Shown: positions 11,430-22,857 of the stretch, one piece after another
Numbering within the stretch: the first letter of the stretch is position 1
How the letters are laid out: every line of letters starts with the position of its first letter
DNA from: Liolophura sinensis
Taxonomy: Eukaryota; Mollusca; Polyplacophora; Chitonida; Chitonidae
DNA: 64,000 nucleotides
Direction of reading: 5' to 3'
Assembly (NCBI RefSeq): GCF_032854445.1
Contig: NC_088301.1
Span: 15,064,281-15,128,280, forward strand
Made by a program: the position numbers and the translations under genes
The notes under the pieces: generated by a model
The model's database searches: none
Told to the model about the DNA's origin: nothing
The model's input: the letters and a program-made list of their open reading frames with translations, nothing else

Positions 11430-11494
11430 GGCTTCCTCTCCGGCCGTACGTGGGAAGGCCCCCCAGCTACCTGCTGATGGTCGTGGGTTTCCCC
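11430..11494 (+). repeat. SINE family S1, truncated by a deletion
   Basis: GGCTGGCTTCCTCTCCGGCC through GGTCGTGGGTTTCCCC matches the S1 middle, then stops abruptly at GCATCTTATG. The corresponding copy in unit 2 (16131 onwards) continues through the complete S1 core and tail. Confidence 0.85.
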
Positions 11495-12725
11495 GCATCT
11501 TATGCTAAGAAAGTCAAGCGATTGGTTACTTTCCAAAGGCAATAGCTATTGATTTACTATTACTTTTAACATGGGTAGGAGTACGAGCTACATCCTACGT
11601 CAACAAGGGCCACGTCGTCAGGTGAAACCACACCACTAGCTCGAAGTTTGAACATAACGAGAAAGGTTCTCGTGCACTAAACGCCCACAGGATCGTATAT
11701 CATTACCCAGCATCGCTGCAGTGGAGCCATTATCGATTTACAGGGAGGAACTATCATTTACACACTTTCTCCTATATAGACCTGACCCCGCTACTATGAT
11801 CATGGACCACGTTGTAAAATCACCAATTTATTATTATCTTGAGAACACAGAAATATCGTACATAAATATAGTAAGGCCAATACGTCTACCATTCGGCCGG
11901 AAGGAAAAGATTCAAAAATTTAATTTTAAAGCCGGATGAAGTTTTGATCAAAAGTATGACATATTTACATCTTGAAAGGATTTTGAAATGTTTTAAAAGC
12001 CCGTTGCCTTATGATACCTGTCCGAATCGTTTAAAATATTTTTGTTTACATGGTTCGTTGAAGAGCAATTTCCTGTTTTCAATACAAGAAGATTTGCAGG
12101 TGCATGCAAAAGGCGGCATCACGCTGAACGTAATCTTAGCCAGACTGATTAACAACGTCTATATATCAAACGTGAATGCCCTCTTAATACGGGTTTGGTT
12201 TACTTCCATGTTGCTGTCTATTACTTGCCAGTGGTCATGCATTGGAAGAACGTGTGCGTTGTGTGTGGGTGTGTGTTTTGTGATAGTCAAAACCTCTGGA
12301 GGCACCAAAGAACTAAAATTGAACTGGAACAGATGTTTATCACCTTTTTATTCTAAACGTCAGCTTTTCCTGTTTTGAAAACACTGAATAGAAAGCAATT
12401 ATTATCACTTGAGAACAGTGTTTGCCTAAGGTTTTGGCACAATTTACTCTTCAGCACAAGTGACTCTTCTTGTCTAGCTATTTTTGTTTAACTAAAAGCA
12501 TTAAACAAAAAGAAGTACACGCCCACATATCGAAAATGTTACATATGCAAGATTTGCTAACAAGTTTTCTTGAACTGCCTTAACACATGCATTTAGGGCA
12601 ACAGGTGACTTATAACGAAATCAAAAACTTCTTAGCGTAACTAACTTTTAACACGAGTTGATTTGTCTGAAGAAAGATTCGATTTAGTCAATCAAAAGAA
12701 ATTTCTATATATACAGTTGTGAAGA

Positions 12726-12842
12726 ATGTGTCGACACTATACATGCAACATGTATCGACACTGTTTGTGGCACTATGTCGACACTACGTGGAACACTGTG
12801 TCGACACTGTTTGCAACACTGTGCGGAACGCTGTGTCGATGG
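12726..12842. repeat. Degenerate tandem array of GTGTCGACACT palindromes (unit 1)
   Basis: Four to five units of about 23-25 bp, each centred on TGTCGACACT or TATCGACACT, separated by variants of GTTTGCAACACTG. The core AGTGTCGACACT is a perfect 12-bp palindrome. The array ends at GGCGACTTACCGACTG and is followed by a SINE-like tail (AAGTACGACGTAAAAACCCA). Confidence 0.8.
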
Positions 12843-13943
12843 CGACTTACCGACTGAAAATTGATAAGTACGACGTAAAAACCCAAGCTTACATACTCCT
12901 TTTATAGAGTAGTTAGCAGAGATATTACCCATACAACATGGTGCCCTTAGACAAGGAAAATGCTTTAGAAAGGCGGTGTTTATGACGTTCATTTTGGATA
13001 TTTACCTTTATTCACTACACTTTTTTTATTCATCATTTCACATTTCAGTTTTACTAACATGCTGACAAATCAACGACACTCGTGCTGTAGTTGCCTTCAT
13101 CTTCGTTAAACGCTACTTATCTGTCACCAATCTGGTGTGCATAACTGTATGTCTTATATGAAATAGTCCCGCAGTAACTTCCCAAAGGTTGGTGCACAAC
13201 CCCGGGCATTCCGTTTTCTCCACCCATCACCCGATGACATGCGGTTTGTGGTATATACGGACGTATTATCTGGAATTCCCATGGGGACATTTCATTTCCC
13301 TTTTCACCGTGAAACTTCTTGTCATGTACAGAGCGCACTGTTTAAACTGTCCTTGAATATATTCTCCCATACTGTATAACAACTGTTGTTCCGCTATAGG
13401 TGTATCGGATTTCTAACTAACAATGAATGTAGGGTGCCCTCGTGTAATAGGTTAAAGCTAGCCCCGATGGCACCTTTTACAATGAGATTTCGGCCGGCGC
13501 GATTTCACAGAGACGTCTCGATTAACTTGGCATGAATATATGTGTGATAATCAAATTTCTGTCGGGCGCCCATATTTATCATCGTTCTGATATCTATTTC
13601 ACTTTCTGATGAAGTGATGATTTCCTTTGCCCCAAACCTGCGTGTTTGCCCAATGAAATAATGACGTTGGTCTTTAAGTCAATCTGTCAGAATCCTACCA
13701 AGATGGATTAAGGCGACCTTCTACGAGAAAAGCTATAATAAGAAAGCAAAATGATTTTCCGTATGTGGGTCGAGGTAAATACATGTAACGGGGATCTGGC
13801 ACACATTTTAGCTACAGAAGTCAAACAGACATTCAATCTATGAGTCGAAACAAACATTTCCCCACCGGCCGTCAACCAGTAAGGTCGTTCCAAGTCAATG
13901 ATCGTAAGGCCAATCCCCAAAACAATGTCTAACACCAACCACC

Positions 13944-14723
13944 GGTGTAGTCTCATTTCGCCTACTTCTTTTGTTTGAAATTAGAAATTGGAGGTAGGCG
14001 AAATGATAATCCCCAAGGTGTGAAGATAACCATTTAATGGGATTAAAACTCCAGGGTGTAATCCGATTAAACCTCAGGGACCGTGTGGACAAAAGAATGA
14101 CCCAAAGATGGACGCATAGATCATAGTAAAAAACATATTGTTAGGAATGTAATACATAAGAGTGGTAAATAGATAAGTGATAAATGATGACAGTTAAAAA
14201 TTACAAGTGTAGCAAGAACGATGCTTTGTCGGCAAATGCCACCAATGTCAGTTGTTCTCCCTGCAACTGTTCGTTCAATCTTTGTAACTTCTCGTCCAGA
14301 GCCCGATATTTCCTCCTCTTTGGAGGGAAACGTCCACCAGCTTGTAGCTGAGAGATTTTCAAATCTGTTAACGTCTGTTCTCTCTGGATGATGCGGATGA
14401 ATTCAAAAAGGTTTGGATGTGATTTACCAGCGACTGAATGACATGATGTTACTTAATGATTGTCTCGACGTCTGCGATCGTATTTATTGTGATAAGTGAG
14501 TAAAGTTCTGCCAGTGTCACTCTGATGCAAACGGTATTCACCATCAAGACTTCAGTGAGCATTGCGCTTCTACTAAGTTCACTCAGCCGATGAGTGAGAG
14601 ACGCTCAGTAGGAACCCATTAGGGGGCGTGCCCCCAACCATCTACAGGATGCCTGTCCGAAAAATCTGAAGTAGGCGAAATGAGACTCATAAAGGTGTGA
14701 AAGTAGGCGAAATGAGGCTAAAC
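13944..14723. mobile_element. Non-autonomous TIR DNA transposon (MITE-like), copy 2
   Basis: Duplicate of the 9242-10021 element carried along by the segmental duplication. It has the same inverted ends, and the same 9-bp flanking repeats CCAACCACC lie at 13935-13943 and 14724-14732. It is therefore not an independent insertion. Confidence 0.8.
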
Positions 14724-15569
14724 CCAACCACCAAAGAACTAGAAAAGTATATAAAGTACGGAAATAGGACGGAATTGTCATTCTTAAGTTTTGGGTGCAA
14801 CAATCGAATTTCACTTAGAGTGCTGCATGGTAACTGACTGCACCGTGTTCACTAAGCACATGCATGCCAAACTGCACTGCAGTTGATGACATATCTTCGC
14901 GTCTAATTCTTCACTGACCTAACGAAGCTTCATAACGGAGCATGAATTCTTGTCGATCTTCATTTTGCGATGCATGTCTTTGATATAACAAATAGAGCCA
15001 CGAGGTTTCCCTTTGTCATCTTACCTTACAGTAATTTAAGTGGGTGGAATCAAGTCCCACCTATTTATCACACTTAGGAAAAAGAAAAATAATGTTATAA
15101 ATAAACGAGTTTTCCAGTTCAGTTTGCTTAAAGAGGAAATATCTATTATCTTGGACCTGTGCTTTAGCGGCACTCCAGTTCTGTCCTCCTTTGCATGAAA
15201 AATCGGCCAGTATTAAAACGTTTGCGGATGAGCAGTGCTCAATTACTATCCATCATCGGTAAAGATAAACTTTTAGAGCCTTTCTGAGGGGTTTACAGGG
15301 TTAAAATCCCAACAAGCCATGTGTTAAGACTTTGAAGGAGTTTGTTGAAGATTTATTACCTAAATTTTTAAATTACATGAAACTGAAGCCACATATTTGC
15401 CGGTACTATGCACAAACATGGCGAAAATCGAGTTGTTTTATTTGAATGGGCTGTTAGGAAATGGTGTTATCACTGGAAACTGGTGCTTTACGACTACACA
15501 GTTAGATTCTCATTTTCTTGTATTTAACCTTCAGATTTACACCTTGGTATCGAATGTATGGTTGGACCA

Positions 15570-15812
15570 CTTCGGCGGCCTAATGAATAGAGCGTCCGAC
15601 ATGAATTCTGGAGAACTGGGATCAAGCCCGGGTCGAGTTGTGCCAAAGACTTATGACTGTTTCGCTTGGCCGTCAGCACTGAGAAATTAAAGCCAGGAAA
15701 CAGGATTGGTTGGCCCGGTGTGAGTATAATGTGACTGGTTGGGGCGTTATGTCCGGTGTCTTCGGCATGACGCTTGGTGGCGTAGACTAGCTCTTCCACA
15801 AGACGACATTAT
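15570..15812 (+). repeat. tRNA-derived SINE (family S2), unit 2
   Basis: Copy of the 10.9 kb SINE with a few substitutions (GGCGGCCTAATGAATAGAGC, GGTCGAGTTGTGCCAAAGAC, TTGGCCCGGTGTGAGTATAA). Confidence 0.7.
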
Positions 15813-16130
15813 TTATGTACACACATGTACTTGTCTGTCAGAATCAAGAATATGCGTTTGTTTCTGAAATGTCTCCATAAAACTTTATGAAAAAATCCTT
15901 CATACATACCTTTCAAAACAAGAGTTCCAGTCTAAGAGAAGATAACAATCCTTTACCAAAGGCTTAGAAAACCCCGTTACAATAAACGAAGGCGTTTGAT
16001 GATCCAAAGTAGTGCTTTGATGCTTGAATCGCAAAGAGTGGGTAATGAGTCACATGTCAACATCTAATGTGTTGTTATAATTAAATCCCGAAAGGTTGAA
16101 AAATGTAAACGTAAAAGACAAATCTAAAGG

Positions 16131-16292
16131 CTGGCTTTCTCTCCGGCCGTACGTGGGAAGGTCCCCCAGCTACCTGTTGATGGTCGTGGGTTTCCCCCGG
16201 GCTCCGCCCGGTTTCCACCCACCATAATGCTGGCGGCCGTCGTATAAGTGAAATATTCTTGAGTACGGCGTAAAACAAAAAACAAATCAAAT
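16131..16292 (+). repeat. SINE family S1, middle, core and tail (unit 2)
   Basis: Continues past the point where the unit 1 copy stops: TTTCCCCCGGGCTCCGCCCG, CACCATAATGCTGGCGGCC, GTCGTATAAGTGAAATATTC, TTGAGTACGGCGTAAAAC, then an A-rich tail. It shows that the unit 1 copy is truncated, not that this one was inserted. Confidence 0.85.
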
Positions 16293-17428
16293 CTAAAGTT
16301 AATGCTAAAGTAACAGTAGTACAGGAGTTAAAATTTTGGTTGGTAATTGCTAGCTCTAATTAGAACGTAGTAAACACACTGTTCATCATTGCAGAGAATG
16401 TGTCTTAAACTGTGCATTAAATTGAAATGAATCCGTCATCATCAAATTGTTTTTTTCTTTGGTTGGGCAGAACCAGAGCGAAACATTCAGAGCCTTGTTC
16501 CATAACGCGGTGTTCCATTCATTTTCAGGGCGATTGGAAGGATGGTAAGATCACTGATAATAGCCTGTCTGATTCTCTGATATTTATTGTCATTATATAT
16601 CACTAATATCTGTAGAACATATTATTATATCTGGAGCCCTAAAAAGCCTGTTGGGAATCTAGAAAGTCAGCAGTTTGAAAAGCGTTTACATAGAATGAAC
16701 AAATAATGTGTCTAAATGTTCTTCAAAACTATGAAAAGCGGTGATATGGAAAATCAAATACACCACTTTAGACCCAGAGTAAGCAGAACAGAGGCCTCCG
16801 ACAGCAACCGCCAGATTCCTTCCACCAGAATGCTGACCGCCGTGAAATAATTCTTGTCTGTGACGTGCAACATCAATCAAATAAGCAAATGAAACATGTA
16901 AACAGAACAGATGACATCAAAAGAAATCACCCAATTACATACGTTTGAGGTTAACAGAACAAACGTCGGTATTTTAATTGTTGTATTTTTGGTGTTTTAT
17001 GCCGCACTGAAGAGTATTTAACTTTCGTGTAGGCGGTAATGCTTATATCACGAGGAAACCTAGTATAGCCTGAAACGAAATTCAGAAAAATACGGCAGTT
17101 TTTGTTTCAAAGCTAGCATCTCCATGCTCTAGTGTGTGTTTGAGTGGATGAAAATCAAATACCATATACATATACTTGTCGACACTTTTGGTGGCGATGT
17201 ATTGCAGGTCCATTTAGGAAAAGTTAACTACGTCCCGGACGTAAAGATTTTGGAAAGGTACAGCATCTAGGAAAATAAACAATTACACAAATGAAAAATT
17301 AGCAACTTCAGTCAAATTAGTCAGTGGTTCGCGGTTAGCTACTCAGTCATTTATTTGTATAAATTATTATATAGACTAAACCTCCCTGAATACTCCAGGT
17401 ACAGACTTGATATATTAGTTTCAGGTCT
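16198..17428. other. Segment present in unit 2 and absent from unit 1 (1,231 bp)
   Basis: Begins inside an S1 SINE and ends at TTTCAGGTCT just before GCATCTGATGCTAAG. It holds the S1 tail, two further S1-like fragments (16800-16890 forward; 16985-17055 reverse) and otherwise unassigned AT-rich DNA. Because its left edge lies in the middle of a SINE, deletion from unit 1 is simpler than insertion into unit 2. Confidence 0.8.
16800..16890 (+). repeat. SINE family S1, degenerate tail
   Basis: CAGCAACCGCCAGATTCCTT, CCACCAGAATGCTGACCGCC, ATAATTCTTG and CAATCAAATAAGC form a diverged S1 core and tail with internal gaps. Confidence 0.55.
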
Positions 17429-18649
17429 GCATCTGATGCTAAGAAAGTCAAGCGATTGGTTACTTTCCAAAGGCAATAGCTATTGATTTACTATTACTTT
17501 TAACATGGGTAGCTACATCCTACGTCAACAAGGGCCACTTCGTCAGGTGAAACCACACCACTAGCTCGAAGTTTGAACATAACGAGAAAGGTTCTGGTGC
17601 ACTAAACGCCCACAGGATCGTATATCATTACCCAGCATCGCTGCAGTGGAGCCATTATCGATTTACAGGGAGGAACTATCATTTACACACTTTCTCCTAT
17701 ATAGACCTGACCCCGCTACTATGATCATGGACCACGTTGTAAAATCACCAATTTATTATTATCTTGAGAACACAGAAATATCGTACATAAATATAGTAAG
17801 GCCATTACGTCTACCATTCGGCCGGAAGGAAAAGATTCAAAAATTTCATTTTAAAGCCAGATGAAGTTTTGATCAAAAGTATGACATATTTACATCTTGA
17901 AAGGATTTTGAAATGTTTTAACAGCCCGTTGTCTTATGATACCTGTCCGAATAGTTTAAAATATTTTTGTTTAAATGGTTCGTTGAAGAGCAATTTCCTG
18001 TTTTCAATACAAGAAGATTTGCAGGTGCATGCAAAAGGCGGCATCACGCTGAACGTAATCTTAGCCAGACTGATTAACAACGTCTATATATCAAACGTGA
18101 ATGCCCTCTTAATACGGGTTTGGTTTACTTCCATGTTGCTGTCTATTACTTGCCAGTGGTCATGCATTGGAAGAACGTGTGCGTTGTGTGTGGGTGTGTG
18201 TTTGTGACAGTCAAAACCTCTGGAGGCACCAAAGAACTAAAATTGAACTGGAACAGATGTTTATCACCTTTTTATTCTAAACGTCAGCTTTTCCTGTTTT
18301 GAAAACACTGAATAGAAAGCAATTATTATCACTTGAGAACAGTGTTTGCCTAAGGTTTTGGCACAATTTACTCTTCAGCACAAGTGACTCTTCTTGTCTA
18401 GCTATTTTTTTTAACTAAAAGCATTAAACAAAAAGAATTAAACGCCCACATATCGAAAATGTTACATATGCAAGATTTGCTAACAAGTTTTCTTGAACTG
18501 CCTTAACACATGCATTTAGGGCAACAGGTGACTTATAACGAAATCAAAAACTTCTTAGCGTAACTAACTTTTAACACGAGTTGATTTGTCTGAAGAAAGA
18601 TTCGATTTAGTCAATCAAAAGAAATTTCTATATATACAGTTGTGAAGAA

Positions 18650-18764
18650 TGTGTCGACACTATACATGCAACACTGTATCGACACTGTTTGTGGCACTAT
18701 GTCGACACTACGTGGAACACTGTGTCGACACTGTTTGCAACACTGTGCGGAACGCTGTGTCGAT
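18650..18764. repeat. Degenerate tandem array of GTGTCGACACT palindromes (unit 2)
   Basis: Same array as in unit 1, differing by a small indel near GCAACACTGTATCGACACTG. Confidence 0.8.
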
Positions 18765-19639
18765 GGCGACTTACCGACTGAAAATTGATAAGTACGACGT
18801 AAAAACCCAAGCTTACATACTCCTTTTATAGACTAGTTAGCAGAGATATTACCCATACAATATGGTGCCCTTAGACAAGGAAAATGCTTTAGAAAGGCGG
18901 TGTTTATGACGTTCATTTTGGATATTTACCTTTATTCACTACACTTTTTTTATTCATCATTTCACATTTCAGTTTTACTAACATGCTGACAATTCAACGA
19001 CACTCGTGCTGTAGTTGCCTTCATCTTCGTTAAACGCTACTTATCTGTCACCAATCCGGTGTGCATAACTGTATGTCTCATATGAAATAGTCCCGCAGTA
19101 ACTTACCAAAGGTTGGTGCACAACCCCGGGCATTCCGTTTTCTCCACCCATCAAAGAGCTGTCATCATATAAGCGAAAGCTTCGCCAATATGGCGTTGTA
19201 AAACAGCCAAAGAGATGTATAAATTAAATGTTAAGATTTATATATCAGCCTGTTAGATTGCGCCAAATAAGCCACTAGTGCGAAGACAACTTTGGTCTAC
19301 GGTCTGTCTAATTTCTATTTATTGACACCTTGCGCGTATGAGCCTTATAACCTTTAACCATATATGTTTCAACGTTTGCACAAAGACTACGATAACTTGA
19401 ACTGCATTCCATTTGATAACTGGTTTTGCCAGCACTCGACGGTAGTTTACTTCAAAAGTGGCCGTCTGCTGTAGCGGCAGATGGAACTGGACAGAGTCTT
19501 GTCAGATACTTACTGTATTCGAAGGAGAGACTTAAATAGCCGTGTTTAAATGGTAATCGAAATTAAAACGGCAGCCTAGGACTAAAATATATCGTTAAAA
19601 TGCTCACTTGGATTTTTAAGAATTATACATCTTTTATAT

Positions 19640-19722
19640 TTGTTTAATTATTTATTTGATTGGTGTTTTACGCCGTACTCAAGAATATTTAACTTATACG
19701 ACGGCGGCCAGAATTATGATGG
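19640..19722 (-). repeat. SINE family S1, reverse tail
   Basis: Reads TTATTTATTTGATTGGTGTT, TTACGCCGTACTCAAGAATA, CTTATACGACGGCGGCCAG and then AATTATGATGG, the reverse of the S1 core and tail. Confidence 0.85.
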
Positions 19723-20479
19723 TTACATCTTTTATACGATTGAAAGGTAACCGAAACACCATAGTGTACGTAAATATAACAAATATAATAGAATTTAATA
19801 TTAACTTATGGTTATATATCTTTATACTTATACACTAAACTGTATTTCAAGGTCATTGTAATAGAACATGGGACTTTAAACCAAAGTTAGGACTGTCAAC
19901 CAAATTATTCAAGGTTACGGCAATGTTGTGCTTTACCCCGCTGGTACTCATCAGTGTACGTAAAGTAGAGCAACTATTGTGCCAACCTTTTTTATGAATA
20001 CCAGCCTTGTTTCAGACTGAAACATTTAATATTCAGATGTTTTTATTAAGGAAAAACTAGTTTGACTTAGCTATTTGTTTTACTACTACGGCTATAGATG
20101 AAATAGTGTCTGAGGAACTGCGAGACAATGGATAAAATATAACGTAATTCAGTGTGTAGTACCAAATTCTTGGTTAACTACATTGGACATTTTCAACGGC
20201 TAAAGACAAAACATATGTAATGTGAATTTATGTTTAGCGGGGAGCCGTTTCTCAACACGACAATTTTACAGTATTATTGTACAGAAAAATATGTCTGTGG
20301 CCTACGAATACTGGCGACGGGTTTTCACATTACCTTTTGATCAATTCTGGACAAAAGTTCTGAGAAAAGTTCAGAAAGCATACAGTTAGGCCGGAAAATC
20401 AAGTATAATACCGTGTATACCAGAGAACTCATGCATATATTGTAATGCACATGTGGAAGATTTTCTGCATCTCTGTAAG
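19723..20479. other. Intergenic stretch, nothing recognised
   Basis: AT-rich sequence with no gene or repeat family I can name. Confidence 0.4.
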
Positions 20480-20770
20480 AACTGTAAAAAGCTGAATGAA
20501 CTTGTGAACAGAGAGAAAAAAGTGTCCGCCTCGAAGAGTGGAGACCCGGTATCAATCTCACGCCAGCTAATACAAAAGATTTTAAAATTGGTGCTTTAGA
20601 TGTCAGAACAAGATAACAGGACTGGTTGGAGCGGCGTGAATATAATGTGATTGGGCAGGGTGTCATGTCTGGTGCTTTCGGCATGATGCTTGAATTGCCA
20701 CAGCACTTTGCCACAGGAAGACACATTATATGTACACTCACCTAATGACTTACGTACAACATAAAACCCC
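20480..20770 (+). repeat. tRNA-derived SINE (family S2), diverged
   Basis: Contains CGCCTCGAAGAGTGGAGACC, GATAACAGGACTGGTTGG, AATATAATGTGATTGGGC, GGTGTCATGTCTGGTGC, TTTCGGCATGATGCTTG and GGAAGACACATTATATG, matching the 10.9 kb copy, followed by CACCTAATGACTTACG and an ACATAAAACCCC tail. Confidence 0.65.
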
Positions 20771-22569
20771 AAAGATACACTCATACAGACATGCTTAACT
20801 CACACTCAGTTGCCAGTTAGGCAAGAACACTCACAACCTTATAACATCGTCCACTGTTTGTTCAGGGCTTGTCAGTCTTCCTGGCAGGCCGCCAAAAGAG
20901 AATTCTATTTTCCATGGTACCTAGCAGCATGATAAAAGAAAAGGATCGTGGGTCGCGTGCTTGGTTCTTGGTTATCTGAGATGTCTGATATCCTCGATAT
21001 AGTTATTTAGTGAAGCAGCAATATAAATACATATAAGCCGGCAATCTGTGACTCTTTCTTGGTTCGATGTAAAAAAAAATCGATGACATGCCCTAGAAAT
21101 GAGCAGGTGCTCATGACCCAAATATGTAGATAAAAACGTGCTGTGAAGAACAGTAAGCAGATCATCGGACTATGTATTTAGAATATTTCATATTTGAACA
21201 ACTGTTTTGACGTTTAATTCCAACTTTTAAATGACATCGCTATCGTGATACACTTACCAATGAACATTCCGAAAACAATCACAATATAAAGTGGTGAACG
21301 AATTTTAGATGACCCGTATTTTGATAGACTTGAGATATCTTGATTCAGATTCACTGGTTAGAGATCTGCTTGTATAACAAGTACAGATAAATCATCATCA
21401 CCACAGATAGCAACTGAATGTACTGTTACAACAATGGTAAATGATCAAGTCCGTGTGATCACATGACATAAATATGGGTAAAATGAGTATAATTCGCATC
21501 CATGTTCAACCCATGGTTCATTTTAGCTCATCGTTTCAAGTGTTTTCAGTATTCAAAACAATTTTGCACGTTGACTGTGCACGATTATTTTGGAGACTTG
21601 TATGAGAGAATACACGACACTTATAAGACAGCACCATTAACCAATGTCTCTGAATAACATAACATAAAATGAGCACAAATGTTATAATGTAACACATGGT
21701 CGAGTATTGTTTCTTGAAAGTATGTCTCGTTCATGGAATCCACGCCGTCAGAGCGTTGTCCGTCTCACTTGTATCCATCTGAGAACACCAATCGTAAGGT
21801 GTTACGTCACACAAATTTCCAACACTTGTGTTGTCGCTGTTGTTATATTGTATCCCTTATACTCAACGTAACACATAACACAATGACCACATTTAAAGCA
21901 GTCTGCGTGATTGGTTGCAAGGATTTCACGAAATATACCACGCGGAATCTAGACAAACTTCTTCGCTGATTCTTGAAACATGTATACTAACGTTGCAGCC
22001 TACCTGCAGCTGCGTTTCACGTCGCAAGGTCAGAGGTATCGACGGTGATAAGCATGATCTTCTCTTAAAGGTGGAGCAGCTGGGACGCTTTAGTACAAAG
22101 TTATATGTGGTATGAAATAATCAGCTGCCAGAAGGCTGAAATCTTACCGAAACACATCCTCAAAATTCAACCATTTGGCCGCAGACAGAGCCTTTTGATA
22201 AAACGGGAACTAATGGTCTTAGCTTCATTCGCGCAAACAAAAAGCTTTTAGAAAGTAGCAAGCCTGGACTCCAATATTGATTGGATATATCGATCTAACA
22301 ACTCGATCTTGCACAAACTGATTACTATAGGCGTAGTAATGCTAAAAAAATCCACAAGAATCAATTTCATTGTAGATGGCCAGCACCTTATCCAGGCGGT
22401 CCTGCGCAGGGATAAGTACTTCTTATGCCCAGTGTGTATAGGCAATAATAACGCGCCATGTAAAGACAAAAAACCAATCGCAGCAAATGCAGATACAGCC
22501 TTACGAAGTCGTTTTGGTAATGGGTCATTCGCTCAATCTATCAGTCACGACAATCCGACCGCGCATCTT
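20771..22569. other. Region downstream of the GPCR stop codon
   Basis: This lies 3' of the GPCR gene on its strand and should include its 3' UTR. I saw no reverse-strand AATAAA close to the stop, so the end of the transcript cannot be placed. No other gene is recognised. Confidence 0.4.
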
Positions 22570-22857
22570 TTATACCTCATCCTCACTCTCTTCATAATAA
22601 TACGACGTCTTGGTTGTTGATCTCATGGATACCTTCAGAGGCGAAGCCCTGATAAATGGTGATCCCAGTCGCTTCGTGTCCAGTTCGTAATCTCGTCTCT
22701 TTGATGTGGAATGTAGACAGCTCATTTTCCGACGTCTCGTCTTACACACGTACAACATGCAAGCGGTACGCATGCTTCGCCGGAAATTCTTGGACATAAA
22801 CCCGTATATAATTGGATTTAAACACGACTGCACATATGGCAACAGGTCGAATATTAT
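22570..22857 (-). CDS. GPCR exon 6: TM7 and C-terminal tail
   Basis: Acceptor CATTTCAG, then ATAATATTCGACC. Encodes TM7 (SCLNPIIYGF), helix 8 (FRRSMR), two cysteines suited to palmitoylation, a basic stretch (KTRRRK) and a serine/threonine-rich tail ending ESEDEV before TAA at 22572-22570. The last four residues, E-D-E-V, fit the loose class III PDZ ligand pattern (acidic residue at position -2, valine at the end). This is suggestive only. Confidence 0.92.
   Translation of the reverse strand: MIFDLLPYVQSCLNPIIYGFMSKNFRRSMRTACMLYVCKTRRRKMSCLHSTSKRRDYELDTKRLGSPFIRASPLKVSMRSTTKTSYYYEESEDEV

Larger units (their letters stand above)
8530..13231. repeat. Tandem segmental duplication, unit 1 (4,702 bp)
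   Basis: The sequence from 8530 reappears from 13232 at a constant offset of 4,702 bp up to about 11.49 kb. After that the offset is about 5,934, then 5,925 following a small indel, to the unit end. Identity looks near 99 percent by eye. The unit contains a TIR element, a SINE fragment of family S2, a truncated S1 copy and a palindromic microrepeat. No gene is recognised. The 90- to 140-codon frames that recur in both units show no domain and overlap repeats. Confidence 0.93.
13232..19153. repeat. Tandem segmental duplication, unit 2 (5,922 bp)
   Basis: Second copy of 8530-13231. It ends at CCACCCATCA (19153), the same point where unit 1 ends before the junction. Unit 2 contains an extra segment, 16198-17428, that is absent from unit 1, and lacks 9 bp present in unit 1 near 11.58 kb. 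Substitutions are sparse (for example 13271, 13289, 13321), so the duplication is young. No gene is recognised in it. Confidence 0.93.
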
